A DNA stretch of 36,608 nt, taken from the NCBI GenBank assembly GCA_964502705.1, contig CAZCXZ010000021.1, positions 1 through 36,608 of the forward strand. The letters run 5' to 3'. Of this stretch, positions 8,075-15,761 are shown piece after piece. Below the pieces are notes generated by a model, which worked only from the letters and a program-made list of their open reading frames with translations, was not told the origin of the DNA and did no database searches. Positions within the stretch are counted from its first letter, which is position 1. Every line of letters begins with the position of its first letter. Made by a program: the position numbers and the translations under genes. This stretch comes from Berkiella sp964502705. GTDB lineage: Bacteria > Pseudomonadota > Gammaproteobacteria > Berkiellales > Berkiellaceae.

Positions 8075-8524
8075 GTGCGAAAGATACTGTACTTTTTTTT
8101 GGTTTGTGCGGGAATTGGTTTTATAGCCTCGTCAGTTATTAGCGTTTTGCCAGCATTTGAAATGCTGGGAACCGGCTTTTTGATAAGCATCAAAGAAAAT
8201 AATTTTAATCAGGCTTATGCGACATTAAGTCCTGAGTGTCAAAAGCGTATTCCCCTTACTAATTTCCAAAACCTATTCATTCAAGAAGGCTTTACGACCT
8301 ATAAAGAGGTTAAGTGGGCAAGGCCAGTGGTTAGTTCTGATAAAAACTCAGGCAACATTATTGGTGAGGTGAGCTTAGCCAATGGTCGAAAAGTCCCATT
8401 TCAAATCTATTTTCTGAAAATCAAATCTAACACATTTTCAGGAAATACTTGGTTCATCGATGATTTCGCTCTTGGCGAAGAAGTCATCGAGCGCCAACAG
8501 CGGCAATTGCAACAACTTCAATAA
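8075..8524 (+). CDS. membrane-anchored orphan protein, possible NTF2-like fold
   Basis: Not recognised. 149 residues starting with GTG at 8075, behind a GGGGG Shine-Dalgarno at about 8062. Residues 4-35 are a hydrophobic segment (signal anchor, or a weakly cleavable signal). The rest is a small periplasmic-type domain with the pattern FNQAYATLSPECQKRIPLTNFQNLF, then alternating strands ending WFIDDFALGE. A short helix-pair followed by strands is what small NTF2-like or DUF4864-type domains show, but that is only resemblance. The C-terminus is Gln-rich (ERQQRQLQQLQ). It is convergent with, and almost touches, the next gene. Confidence 0.65.
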   Translation: MRKILYFFLVCAGIGFIASSVISVLPAFEMLGTGFLISIKENNFNQAYATLSPECQKRIPLTNFQNLFIQEGFTTYKEVKWARPVVSSDKNSGNIIGEVSLANGRKVPFQIYFLKIKSNTFSGNTWFIDDFALGEEVIERQQRQLQQLQ

Positions 8525-8525
8525 A

Positions 8526-8888
8526 TTAAGGTGTTGGTAAATAGCGTTTGGCAGGCGTGGTGGTATTCGTTGCCACCTTGCTTTTGTCTAAGCTGCTATC
8601 ATCAAAATGCACGGGCGCTGGTTGTTTAACGGCTTCCACTTTCGATGCAGTTGCGTTTTGGCCGGGCACATATTGCGCGTAAGCTTGCTTCATCCATTCA
8701 ATATATTTAGTAGGGCTCAACAAAGATAAGAAACGTACAAACGCTTTCAAACGTTTGATGCTTTTTTCAAGGGCTTCAATGGCTTTATCCATCACATCAT
8801 AACGGGCCATAAATTTAGAAGTAGGAATGCTACTCAGCAATTCTTGAATTTCGCGTTCAGCTTGTCTTTCTTGATCTAACACAGCCAC
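8526..8888 (-). CDS. small soluble orphan protein with helical N-terminus
   Basis: Not recognised. 120 residues, start GTG at 8888 with AGAGG just upstream; a second in-frame GTG two codons later is better spaced. Residues 1-75 are predicted helical with heptad-like charge (QERQAEREIQELL, DVMDKAIEALEKSIKRLKAF). The last 45 residues are Pro/Thr/Ala-rich and look disordered. No signal peptide or membrane segment. It lies tail to tail with the preceding gene and shares a 133-base upstream region with the divergent dipeptidase gene. Confidence 0.6.
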   Translation of the reverse strand: MAVLDQERQAEREIQELLSSIPTSKFMARYDVMDKAIEALEKSIKRLKAFVRFLSLLSPTKYIEWMKQAYAQYVPGQNATASKVEAVKQPAPVHFDDSSLDKSKVATNTTTPAKRYLPTP

Positions 8889-9021
8889 ATTCCTCTTGGG
8901 ATCGGGTCACTATTAACGACTGAAATAGTATAGAATTCTTGTAAAAAAATCTGCCCTTTGCCCGACGAAAAGCACTATTATAGGGACTTCTGGTACAATT
9001 AAATGAGTTTGATGGCTTAAT

Positions 9022-9690
9022 ATGAGTAAACACCGCTTACCACAAGGCTTTGTTGTATTATCCCATGCAGTCCCTGGTTTGTTGGTAGATTTGAAATACT
9101 GTGGCTCTGATAACCTATTAGGGCGCCCATTAGCAGGCTATGCACCTGATGGCGTTGCTATCGTAACGCAAGAATGCGCAACAGCCTTGGCTAACATTTG
9201 TAGCGCACTAGAAGAAACAAGCCTAGCCAAAGCTTTGCAGGCAAAAGCACCTAAGTTGATGGTCTTAGAAGCCTATCGCCCGCAAATGGCAGGTGATGAT
9301 TTTTTCGCTTGGAGCCAATCCGATTGCCAAAAAACCAAAGCGGCTTATTATCCCAATGTTGATAAGCGTGACTTTTTTGAATTGGGTTACATTGTGAGGC
9401 ATTCCAGCCATACGCGTGGCAGTACAGTGGATGTGGTCATTGTGGATACGGCTGATAATCAGTTGCGTATGCTTGATTTTGGCACACCTTTTGATTTTAT
9501 GGATGTACTTTCGCATCCTAGTAATAAAGCGGTTTCAAAGGTTGCCTATGATAATCGCCAGATCTTAAAAAACCTGATGGAAGAATTCGGGTTTGTTGGG
9601 ATCCCGCAAGAATGGTGGCATTTTACTTTGCAAAACGAGCCTTTTCCTGACACCTATTTTAATTTTGAAGTAGTGAATTATGAACCTTAA
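9022..9690 (+). CDS. D-alanyl-D-alanine dipeptidase, VanX/DdpX type
   Basis: Zinc peptidase (M15D) that cleaves D-Ala-D-Ala. 222 residues. The YRP motif with Arg86 (EAYRPQMA), the zinc site SSHTRGSTVD (His130, Asp137), and EWWHF (Glu197 base, His200 ligand) are all present, so it should be active. There is no signal peptide, so it acts in the cytoplasm, where relatives recycle or use D-Ala-D-Ala; glycopeptide resistance is not implied because no vanHA-like genes are nearby. It overlaps argS by 11 bases if argS starts at 9680. Confidence 0.9.
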   Translation: MSKHRLPQGFVVLSHAVPGLLVDLKYCGSDNLLGRPLAGYAPDGVAIVTQECATALANICSALEETSLAKALQAKAPKLMVLEAYRPQMAGDDFFAWSQSDCQKTKAAYYPNVDKRDFFELGYIVRHSSHTRGSTVDVVIVDTADNQLRMLDFGTPFDFMDVLSHPSNKAVSKVAYDNRQILKNLMEEFGFVGIPQEWWHFTLQNEPFPDTYFNFEVVNYEP

Positions 9691-11434
9691 TATGACGTTA
9701 AAGCAGCATATCATTTCCGAATTTTCTAAAGCCTTCGCGCAAGCATTTCCCGAGTTGGATTTGAATACGCATCCGATTGAGATAACACCCAGCACCAATG
9801 AACGGTTTGGGCATTATCAATGTAACAGTGCGATGAAACTCACCAAGCTATTGAAATTACCGCCGCGCGATATTTCAACTAAAATCTTAAACATTGTTTC
9901 AGCGGACACGCAAACCTTTGAAAAAGTTGAAATCGCAGGCCCTGGGTTTATCAATATTACATTGACGGCCAATTTTTTAAGTCAGCGTTGCCAAACAATG
10001 GGTATAAATGCAACGAAGACAGCGTTCGATGCACAAAGGGTTGTGATTGATTTCTCATCGCCGAATGTGGCTAAAGAAATGCATGTGGGTCACTTACGCT
10101 CAACGATTATTGGTGATTCACTCGCTAGGCTATTTAGATATTTAGGCTATGACGTTCAGGGACGCAACCACATCGGTGATTGGGGAACGGCCTTTGGCAT
10201 GCTGATTGCCTATATCAAACGCTTTGAACCATCGATTATTACGCACCAAAAAGAAGTGGATCTCACAGCATTAGTGCAATTTTACAAAAATGCCAAAAAA
10301 ATGTTCGATGAAGATGCGGAATTTAAGAAAGAATCGCAGCTGCAAGTGGTTGCGCTGCAAGCGGGCGATAGCGACGCTTTAAATGCTTGGGGTGTGATTT
10401 GCGAGATCTCTCGTAAAGCTTACCAAGAAATTTATGATTTGTTAGATATTCGCGATTTAAAAGAGCAAGGGGAATCATTCTATAATCCCTTTTTAGCCGA
10501 TATCGTTGCTGATTTAGAGCAAAAGGGATTAATTGAGATCTCTGATGGCGCTAAATGTTTGTTTTTAGCAGGTTATGTTAATCGCGAAGGCGAACCTTTA
10601 CCTTTTATGCTGCAAAAATCCGATGGTGGCTATAACTATGCCACTACCGATATGGCTGCGATTCGTCATCGTATTCAAGAGGAGCATGCTAATCGCATTA
10701 TTTATGTAACGGATGCTGGGCAAGCCACCCATTTTGCGATGTTATTTGCTGCTGCAACAAAAGCAGGATATTTAGATACCAGTAAAGTGCGTGTCGATCA
10801 CGTGCCATTTGGTTTGGTGTTAGGGCCAGATGGAAAAAAATTCAAAACCCGTTCCGGTGAAACTGAGCGATTAATCGATTTGCTTACGGCGGCTATTGAT
10901 AAAGCCGAGCAGATCTTAGTTGAACGTAACCAAGACAATAAAGAACCCTATTCTAAAGATGAAATCAAGACCATTGCCCACAGATTAGGGATTAATGCGG
11001 TTAAGTATTCTGATCTTGTCTGTAACCGTACGCATGATTACACCTTTAGCTACGATCGCATGTTGCGCTTTGAAGGCAATACCGCTGCGTTTTTAATGTA
11101 TTCTTATGTTCGTATTCAAGGGATCCAAAGAAAAATTACTCAGGCTCATGTGGATCAATCCAACATTTCCTTGGTTCATCCAAGTGAAATTTCGTTAGGA
11201 CTTCATTTGGTACAATTTGATGAAATTCTTTTGTCGATTGCAGACGATTTATTGATGAATCGCTTATGTGAGTATTTGTTTCAATTATCTGAAAAATTCA
11301 ACGCTTTTTATCGAGATTGCCAAGTAGATGGTTCCAAAGAAGTCGATGCACGTTTAGCGCTTTGCCATCTTACTGAGTCGGTATTGGCCAAAGGTATGGA
11401 AATATTGGGATTGAAGACGGTTACGCGGATGTAG
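9680..11434 (+). CDS. argS: arginyl-tRNA synthetase
   Basis: Charges tRNA-Arg. 584 residues, near the family length of 577. An N-terminal Add-1 domain (FGHYQCNSAMKLTK) is followed by the class I signature SSPNVAKEMHVGHLRSTIIGDS, with HVGH at 135-138. The C-terminal anticodon-binding helices include YDRMLRFEGNTAAFLMYSYVRI. The start is uncertain: ATG at 9680 overlaps the dipeptidase gene by 11 bases, while ATG at 9692 lies just after its stop; neither has a clear Shine-Dalgarno. The end is followed by a series of hairpins and not by a U-rich terminator. Confidence 0.96.
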   Translation: MNLNMTLKQHIISEFSKAFAQAFPELDLNTHPIEITPSTNERFGHYQCNSAMKLTKLLKLPPRDISTKILNIVSADTQTFEKVEIAGPGFINITLTANFLSQRCQTMGINATKTAFDAQRVVIDFSSPNVAKEMHVGHLRSTIIGDSLARLFRYLGYDVQGRNHIGDWGTAFGMLIAYIKRFEPSIITHQKEVDLTALVQFYKNAKKMFDEDAEFKKESQLQVVALQAGDSDALNAWGVICEISRKAYQEIYDLLDIRDLKEQGESFYNPFLADIVADLEQKGLIEISDGAKCLFLAGYVNREGEPLPFMLQKSDGGYNYATTDMAAIRHRIQEEHANRIIYVTDAGQATHFAMLFAAATKAGYLDTSKVRVDHVPFGLVLGPDGKKFKTRSGETERLIDLLTAAIDKAEQILVERNQDNKEPYSKDEIKTIAHRLGINAVKYSDLVCNRTHDYTFSYDRMLRFEGNTAAFLMYSYVRIQGIQRKITQAHVDQSNISLVHPSEISLGLHLVQFDEILLSIADDLLMNRLCEYLFQLSEKFNAFYRDCQVDGSKEVDARLALCHLTESVLAKGMEILGLKTVTRM

Positions 11435-11443
11435 TTTTTGTTA

Positions 11444-11491
11444 ACGTCGCTACTTGTCCGGCGTAGCTTATAGCGAAGCCGGAAGCGACGT
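11444..11491. repeat. imperfect hairpin downstream of argS
   Basis: ACGTCGCT (11444-11451) pairs with AGCGACGT (11484-11491), and TCCGGC (11457-11462) with GCCGGA (11478-11483), leaving a small bulge on one side. No T-run follows. It may act as an mRNA 3' stabiliser or belong to a dispersed repeat family. Confidence 0.7.
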
Positions 11492-11496
11492 AATTA

Positions 11497-11605
11497 TCTC
11501 CCCTTGTAAAGGGGAGACGCGCAACGCGCAGAGGGATTTTATCTTTAGCAATCTAAATAAAATCCCTCTGCCGTCAGAACGGCTTCTCCCTTTTACAAAG
11601 GGAGA
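11497..11605. repeat. nested palindromic repeat element (MITE/REP-like)
   Basis: Two arms of about 46-49 bases (11497-11542 and 11557-11605) are imperfect inverted copies around a 14-base centre. Each arm has its own 9-bp hairpin: TCTCCCCTT/AAGGGGAGA at 11497-11517 and TCTCCCTTT/AAAGGGAGA at 11585-11605. Each also has a second small hairpin, GCGC-AAC-GCGC at 11519-11529 and GCCGT-CAGA-ACGGC at 11570-11583. The arms end in CAGAGGGATTTTAT and its complement. No transposase or coding sense is seen. The looks are those of a non-autonomous dispersed repeat; copy number cannot be judged from this window. Confidence 0.75.
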
Positions 11606-11610
11606 TCTTT

Positions 11611-11625
11611 GGTTGCTTTGCAACC
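11611..11625. repeat. short hairpin
   Basis: GGTTGC and GCAACC separated by TTT form a 6-bp stem directly after the nested palindromic element, in the space between the convergent argS and antiporter genes. Confidence 0.5.
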
Positions 11626-11678
11626 ACAACCGTTTAGCAAGCAATACAGTATTTTTATTTGAAATATCTGTTTTTCTA

Positions 11679-13505
11679 TCATGATGAACGTTCTTTCTGA
11701 TCTGCCGTCATCGCATCTTCTAAATTCTTACGGCTTTCATTGGCTTCATTAATATAGTCTTGCTTAGGCTCGCCTTTTTTGTCAAACAACTTAGATAAGC
11801 TGTAAATTGAGGCTTGATCATGATCTTTAAAGATTTTCACGGTGCGATTAGCTTGTTCGTCCTCAAAGCCAAGCGACTTCAAGGCGTCAACGCCCATGAC
11901 CAATGCGGTGTCAAAGGTTTCACGATAAATATGATTAAAATCTTCTTTTAAGAAATCATAGGCTTCGGTTCTGCCGCGTACTCGGCAGAGGATTTTGAGA
12001 TGTGGGTAGTACTTTCTGACATTTTTAGCGATCTCCAATCCCTTTTCAGAATCATCAACCGCCAAAATAAAGAGCGATGCGTCTTTAATGCCGGCCGTTT
12101 CGAGCAAGTCCATGCGGGAAGCGTCGCCATAAAACACTTTAAAGCCAAACTTTCGAACAACATTGATAGTGTCGACATCTAGATCTAACACAGTGGTTTT
12201 GATTTTATTGGCAAGCAGTAACCGACCAATAATTTGACCCACACGGCCAAAACCTGCAATCACCACACTGCTTTTATCGTTTTCCATGGTGTCGAATTCT
12301 TCTTCCTTTTGGCAACAGACAAAATAGGCGGCCAATACTTTTTCGTAGAAGATAATCATTAAAGGGGTCAGGAGCATGCTCATGGCAACGGCGGCAATTA
12401 ACTGCCCAGATAAATCCGGTGGAAGCAGTTTGATCCCGGCTGCAAAGGCAATTAACACAAAGCAAAATTCACCCCCTTGCGCCAAGGTGAGTGAAAACAG
12501 CGTGGCATTTTGTGTGTCAATTTTAAACACTTTAGCAATCGCAAATAAGATGGCGGCCTTGAAAAAGAGTAATAACGCGACCAATTGCATTATTGAAAGT
12601 GGGTGGCTCTTTACAATGCCAAAATCAATGTTCGCGCCGACGGAAATAAAGAAGATCCCCAGTAACAGCCCTTTAAATGGTTCAATGTCCGCTTCTAGCT
12701 CATGGCGGTATTCACTTTCAGCTAAAACTGCACCTGCTAAAAAAGTGCCTAATGCAGCGGATAAGCCAAGCGCTTGCATAATCAGTGCACTGGCAATGAC
12801 CACCAGCAATGAGGCTGCGGTAAAAATTTCACGTAAATTGGCTTTGGCAATAAAGCGAAACAGAGGGCGTAACAGAAAGCGCCCTGCTAAGACAATCCCA
12901 ACAATAACCCCAATCGTCACTAATGCATGTTGCCAGCCACTCAAATTGGCAGTAAGTCCTTCAGAAGTGGGTGCTGCACGACGCGTCAATGTGAGTAACG
13001 GCAAAATGGCCATAATTGGAATAATGGCTAAATCTTGAAATAACAATACCGAGAAAGTCGCTTGTCCTACTGGGCTTTTAATCCAGCCTTTTTCCGTAAA
13101 TATTTGGATCACTATCGCCGTCGAAGACATCGAAAATATCATGCCCATGGCAAGAGCGGTTGGATAGGCGTAGCCCATCATTAAGAAGATGCCCATAAAA
13201 GCGAGCGTGGTAACCACGACTTGTAGCAATCCCAATCCGAAGATTTGGTCGCGTAGTTGCCAAAGGGCAGAAGGGCGTAATTCTAAACCAATTAGGAACA
13301 GCATAAGCACTACCCCAAACTCAGCAAAGTGCATAACACTTTCACTGGTATCCCCCACGGTGCCTAATACAAAGGGTCCAATCACAATCCCTGCTATCAA
13401 ATAGCCGAGCACGGAGCCAAACCCTAAACGTTTAGCCAAAGGTACCGCTAGAACCGCTGCGAGTAAGTAGATGGCGGCTTGATAGAAGAAATTGTTGTAT
13501 TCCAT
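11679..13505 (-). CDS. KefB/KefC-type cation:proton antiporter (CPA2) with RCK domain
   Basis: Inner-membrane antiporter, probably K+/H+ efflux. The start at 13505 (MEYNNFFYQAAIYLL) is preferred to 13523 because an AGG lies about 7 bases upstream; it gives 608 residues. About 12 membrane helices fill residues 1-380, including VLGYLIAGIVIGP and LFLIGLELRP, both typical of CPA2, and AALGTFLAGAVLAES. A TrkA-N/RCK Rossmann domain at about 400-520 begins VVIAGFGRVGQIIGRLL, with Asp after the second strand fitting NAD(H) or nucleotide control. KefB/C in E. coli are gated by glutathione adducts; no kefF/kefG partner is next to it here, so the ligand is open. Confidence 0.9.
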   Translation of the reverse strand: MEYNNFFYQAAIYLLAAVLAVPLAKRLGFGSVLGYLIAGIVIGPFVLGTVGDTSESVMHFAEFGVVLMLFLIGLELRPSALWQLRDQIFGLGLLQVVVTTLAFMGIFLMMGYAYPTALAMGMIFSMSSTAIVIQIFTEKGWIKSPVGQATFSVLLFQDLAIIPIMAILPLLTLTRRAAPTSEGLTANLSGWQHALVTIGVIVGIVLAGRFLLRPLFRFIAKANLREIFTAASLLVVIASALIMQALGLSAALGTFLAGAVLAESEYRHELEADIEPFKGLLLGIFFISVGANIDFGIVKSHPLSIMQLVALLLFFKAAILFAIAKVFKIDTQNATLFSLTLAQGGEFCFVLIAFAAGIKLLPPDLSGQLIAAVAMSMLLTPLMIIFYEKVLAAYFVCCQKEEEFDTMENDKSSVVIAGFGRVGQIIGRLLLANKIKTTVLDLDVDTINVVRKFGFKVFYGDASRMDLLETAGIKDASLFILAVDDSEKGLEIAKNVRKYYPHLKILCRVRGRTEAYDFLKEDFNHIYRETFDTALVMGVDALKSLGFEDEQANRTVKIFKDHDQASIYSLSKLFDKKGEPKQDYINEANESRKNLEDAMTADQKERSS

Positions 13506-13610
13506 GGTGTGCCTATTAAACATGAGAGACTTTGAATGATGTTAACAAATCTAAATGGGAGCAGGTACAATACCCGCAGCGGTATTTTATTAATGTTGTT
13601 TAAATAACTG

Positions 13611-13616
13611 TATAAT
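13611..13616 (+). promoter_or_regulatory. candidate -10 box (TATAAT) before the lipase-like gene
   Basis: A perfect TATAAT ends 14 bases before the ATG at 13631. Transcription would start near 13623 and leave a leader of only about 8 bases. No good -35 hexamer is seen at 16-18 bases. It could also be chance in AT-rich DNA. Confidence 0.4.
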
Positions 13617-13630
13617 GGTGGGCGAGCACA

Positions 13631-15058
13631 ATGCTAGATGGTATCAAAAGTTGGCTGGGCAGAGCGCTTATTCGCGATACCGCGAAATTTATCGCAGCAC
13701 CAGAAGATGTTGGCAGTTCTGGCAGCGTGCTGGCCAAAGCCTCGCGTGTGGCACAAGATTTAAACGCGCTAGCGCTTGATCAACCTCTCTCTGCCGATCT
13801 GGCGCCAATTGACAACAGCAACGAAGATCCCTTTGATGCACAATTGCGCTTGGAGTTTGCCTTAGGGGAAAGACTGTCACTGGATTTTGCTTATCGTGAT
13901 GTTGCGCATCAGCCATGTATTATCCCGTTATTAGAAGAAGATAATGTGGTGCGACATTATCAGATCCTGAAGCTTAACTCGGGCCACGGCGGTATCGCTG
14001 GCAATATTTTGATACCCGACGCTAGAGCCGAGTCACAACGAATTTATGTCAATTTCCGCGGCACTCAGCCACACGTTTTTTCAAGTGTGCATCTTAATTT
14101 TGAACATTGTGCTGGAGAGGAATCTTTTCATGCACATTTTTATGAGATTATGGGGCAAATCAATACGGTTATTGGTCAAGTATCCAGCGTTAGCGATAAG
14201 CCAATCCAATTGGTTTTTTCAGGTCATAGTTTAGGTGGTGCTTTAAGCCAACATGCGCATCATGCTGCCATGTTAATATCAGCCATGGCATTACGAGCGG
14301 ACTTAGTCAAAGAGGGTGTTGATGTACCAACACAAGAAAATATCAGCGATACTGAAAATACGTTTCGGCAGTATTTATTTAAAAAGTATCAACTTAACCT
14401 CAAAAAAGATATTTTAGCGCATTTTGCTAAAGTTGATACCTTTGTGCTTAACAGTTGGGGCATGGCAGGGGTGAGTAAAACTATTGCAAATTCCAGTAAC
14501 GCATTCGCCGATATTTTGCATCTTAACGGTAAGAACATAGCGGCTCGCTTTGGCTATAACACACTCGATGTGGTGCCAAAGTGTGGCGAGGCTAATACGT
14601 TATCTAATTGTAAAGGTGATGTTGCTTGTGTGGTGATAGAAGATAAAAATCTTAGTGTGGCACGTTCTGTCATATCGGGTTGTCTTGATGGCTTAGTGAC
14701 GGGCACGATGTTTGGTGGCGCCTATGGTGCGGTGGTTTGTGCGACAACGGTATTGGCCAAAGGGTTAGCACCGATCAATGCGGCACATAATCACTTTCAT
14801 TATGGACCTTATGGTGAATTGTTAGCCAACAAAGAATACAAGACCCATAGAAATACGACTGAGACAGGTAGACAAGCCATTGTTACGGCCTTTGATAATA
14901 AACTGACTGTTTTGCAAAAGCCGCTGCTCGTTAGAGCTAAAAGCGCCTTGCAGCAAGTGGGTGATGTGGGCGCTAGCCTTAAAGAAACAGCAACGGTGGG
15001 GATTGTCACGACACTTCGAACGGTTTATAGCGCAGTGCCGAGTTTACGTAAGCAATAA
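13631..15058 (+). CDS. class 3 lipase-like alpha/beta hydrolase, effector-like orphan
   Basis: 475 residues with a convincing serine-hydrolase core. YVNFRGTQ at 140-146 is the oxyanion region of class 3 lipases. VFSGHSLGGALSQ carries the nucleophile Ser200. Asp313 in NTLDVVPKCGE and His388 or His390 in HNHFHYGPYGE fit the Asp and His positions. A hydrophobic Gly/Ala-rich stretch at about 347-385 could touch membrane. There is no signal peptide, so export, if any, would need a specialised system. The family suggests lipid or acyl ester hydrolysis. The first 60 residues and last 70 look helical and match nothing I recognise. It opens a patch of orphans in alternating orientation. Role as a host-directed phospholipase is inference. 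Confidence 0.75.
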   Translation: MLDGIKSWLGRALIRDTAKFIAAPEDVGSSGSVLAKASRVAQDLNALALDQPLSADLAPIDNSNEDPFDAQLRLEFALGERLSLDFAYRDVAHQPCIIPLLEEDNVVRHYQILKLNSGHGGIAGNILIPDARAESQRIYVNFRGTQPHVFSSVHLNFEHCAGEESFHAHFYEIMGQINTVIGQVSSVSDKPIQLVFSGHSLGGALSQHAHHAAMLISAMALRADLVKEGVDVPTQENISDTENTFRQYLFKKYQLNLKKDILAHFAKVDTFVLNSWGMAGVSKTIANSSNAFADILHLNGKNIAARFGYNTLDVVPKCGEANTLSNCKGDVACVVIEDKNLSVARSVISGCLDGLVTGTMFGGAYGAVVCATTVLAKGLAPINAAHNHFHYGPYGELLANKEYKTHRNTTETGRQAIVTAFDNKLTVLQKPLLVRAKSALQQVGDVGASLKETATVGIVTTLRTVYSAVPSLRKQ

Positions 15059-15068
15059 AAGCACATTG

Positions 15069-15563
15069 TTAAGGCTTTTGCATTTTGATATTGGCTTTTG
15101 AGGATTTGATCTCTTGTATCATCGCATGTAGTTCTTGAGCGGGTATACGGGTACCACTTTTATCTTTAATTTCCGCAATTTTTTCGATATCAATGCCCGC
15201 ATCTAGCATGGTTCTTAATGATGATTTAGCCCGACTTCCAGTGATGTTTAACAACGTTACTGTTAGGGTTAAAGGTGATGTAGGATTTTTTTGATAAAAT
15301 TGTGAAAAGACAGAAGCAATTTTTTTTAATGCATTCGGTGCATCCTGCGGAGTCAAGTGAAAGCCTATCGAATTTTTCAATTCGCCGATCGTCAGAGATT
15401 CACGTCGATAATTAAACAGGTATTTAAGCCGAGTTTGGTAAATTCCACTCACTCGATTCCAGCGCTGTGCAGCCGCCACTTGCTGAACCAAGAGCATTAG
15501 CTTACGTTTATCTACTTTTAAGCGCTCTTCTAGTTCTTTCGAATCATTGCTACTTGGACTCAT
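15069..15563 (-). CDS. small soluble orphan protein
   Basis: Not recognised. 164 residues, basic and mostly helical, no signal peptide or membrane span. The N-terminal third has charged helix KELEERLKVDKRKLMLLVQQV; the C-terminal part has a helix pair around LDAGIDIEKIAEIKDKSG and ends with Lys-rich KSSKANIKMQKP. It converges on the lipase-like gene with 10 bases between stops and diverges from the 743-residue gene across a 198-base region. Confidence 0.6.
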   Translation of the reverse strand: MSPSSNDSKELEERLKVDKRKLMLLVQQVAAAQRWNRVSGIYQTRLKYLFNYRRESLTIGELKNSIGFHLTPQDAPNALKKIASVFSQFYQKNPTSPLTLTVTLLNITGSRAKSSLRTMLDAGIDIEKIAEIKDKSGTRIPAQELHAMIQEIKSSKANIKMQKP

Positions 15564-15633
15564 GTATTACTCTGTTACATTTATCATATCTTTCAAGACA
15601 GTGATTTCATCGAAATAGTTCATTGCGACATGT

Positions 15634-15683
15634 ATAAGCTGCGCAAATTACCAGATCGTGCAGCTCCCCAAGATGCAGCTTAT
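15634..15683. promoter_or_regulatory. inverted repeat in the divergent promoter region
   Basis: ATAAGCTGC (15634-15642) and GCAGCTTAT (15675-15683) are perfect 9-base arms, and a further GTGCAGCT lies between them. It sits between two divergent orphan genes and could be a regulator site or a leader hairpin. Confidence 0.4.
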
Positions 15684-15761
15684 CATAAGGAACTCTTTAC
15701 ATAGATAGCGGTCATATTAATAACGTAACCTGCTGTCTGATGGTATAGAAGGCGACATTAA

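Noticed and set aside
9022..9690. Glycopeptide resistance gene vanX
   Set aside because: The enzyme family matches, but no vanH, vanA or vanRS-like genes are near; chromosomal D-Ala-D-Ala dipeptidases are common in Gram-negatives without any resistance role.
11454..11684. 76-codon plus-strand open frame after argS
   Set aside because: It is made almost wholly of the hairpins and nested palindromic element, has no ribosome site, and its peptide has no protein-like pattern.
12376..13038. 220-codon plus-strand frame
   Set aside because: It lies entirely antisense inside the antiporter gene, and its composition (Ser/Ala/Lys/Asn-rich without pattern) is what a complementary strand of membrane codons gives.
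13541..13571. TTGAAT/TACAAT as promoter for the lipase-like gene
   Set aside because: The spacing is far above 19 bases.
15054..15079. Possible terminator between the lipase-like gene and the next orphan (AAAAGC/GCTTTT)
   Set aside because: Only a 6-bp AT-rich stem with an 11-base loop; too weak to call.
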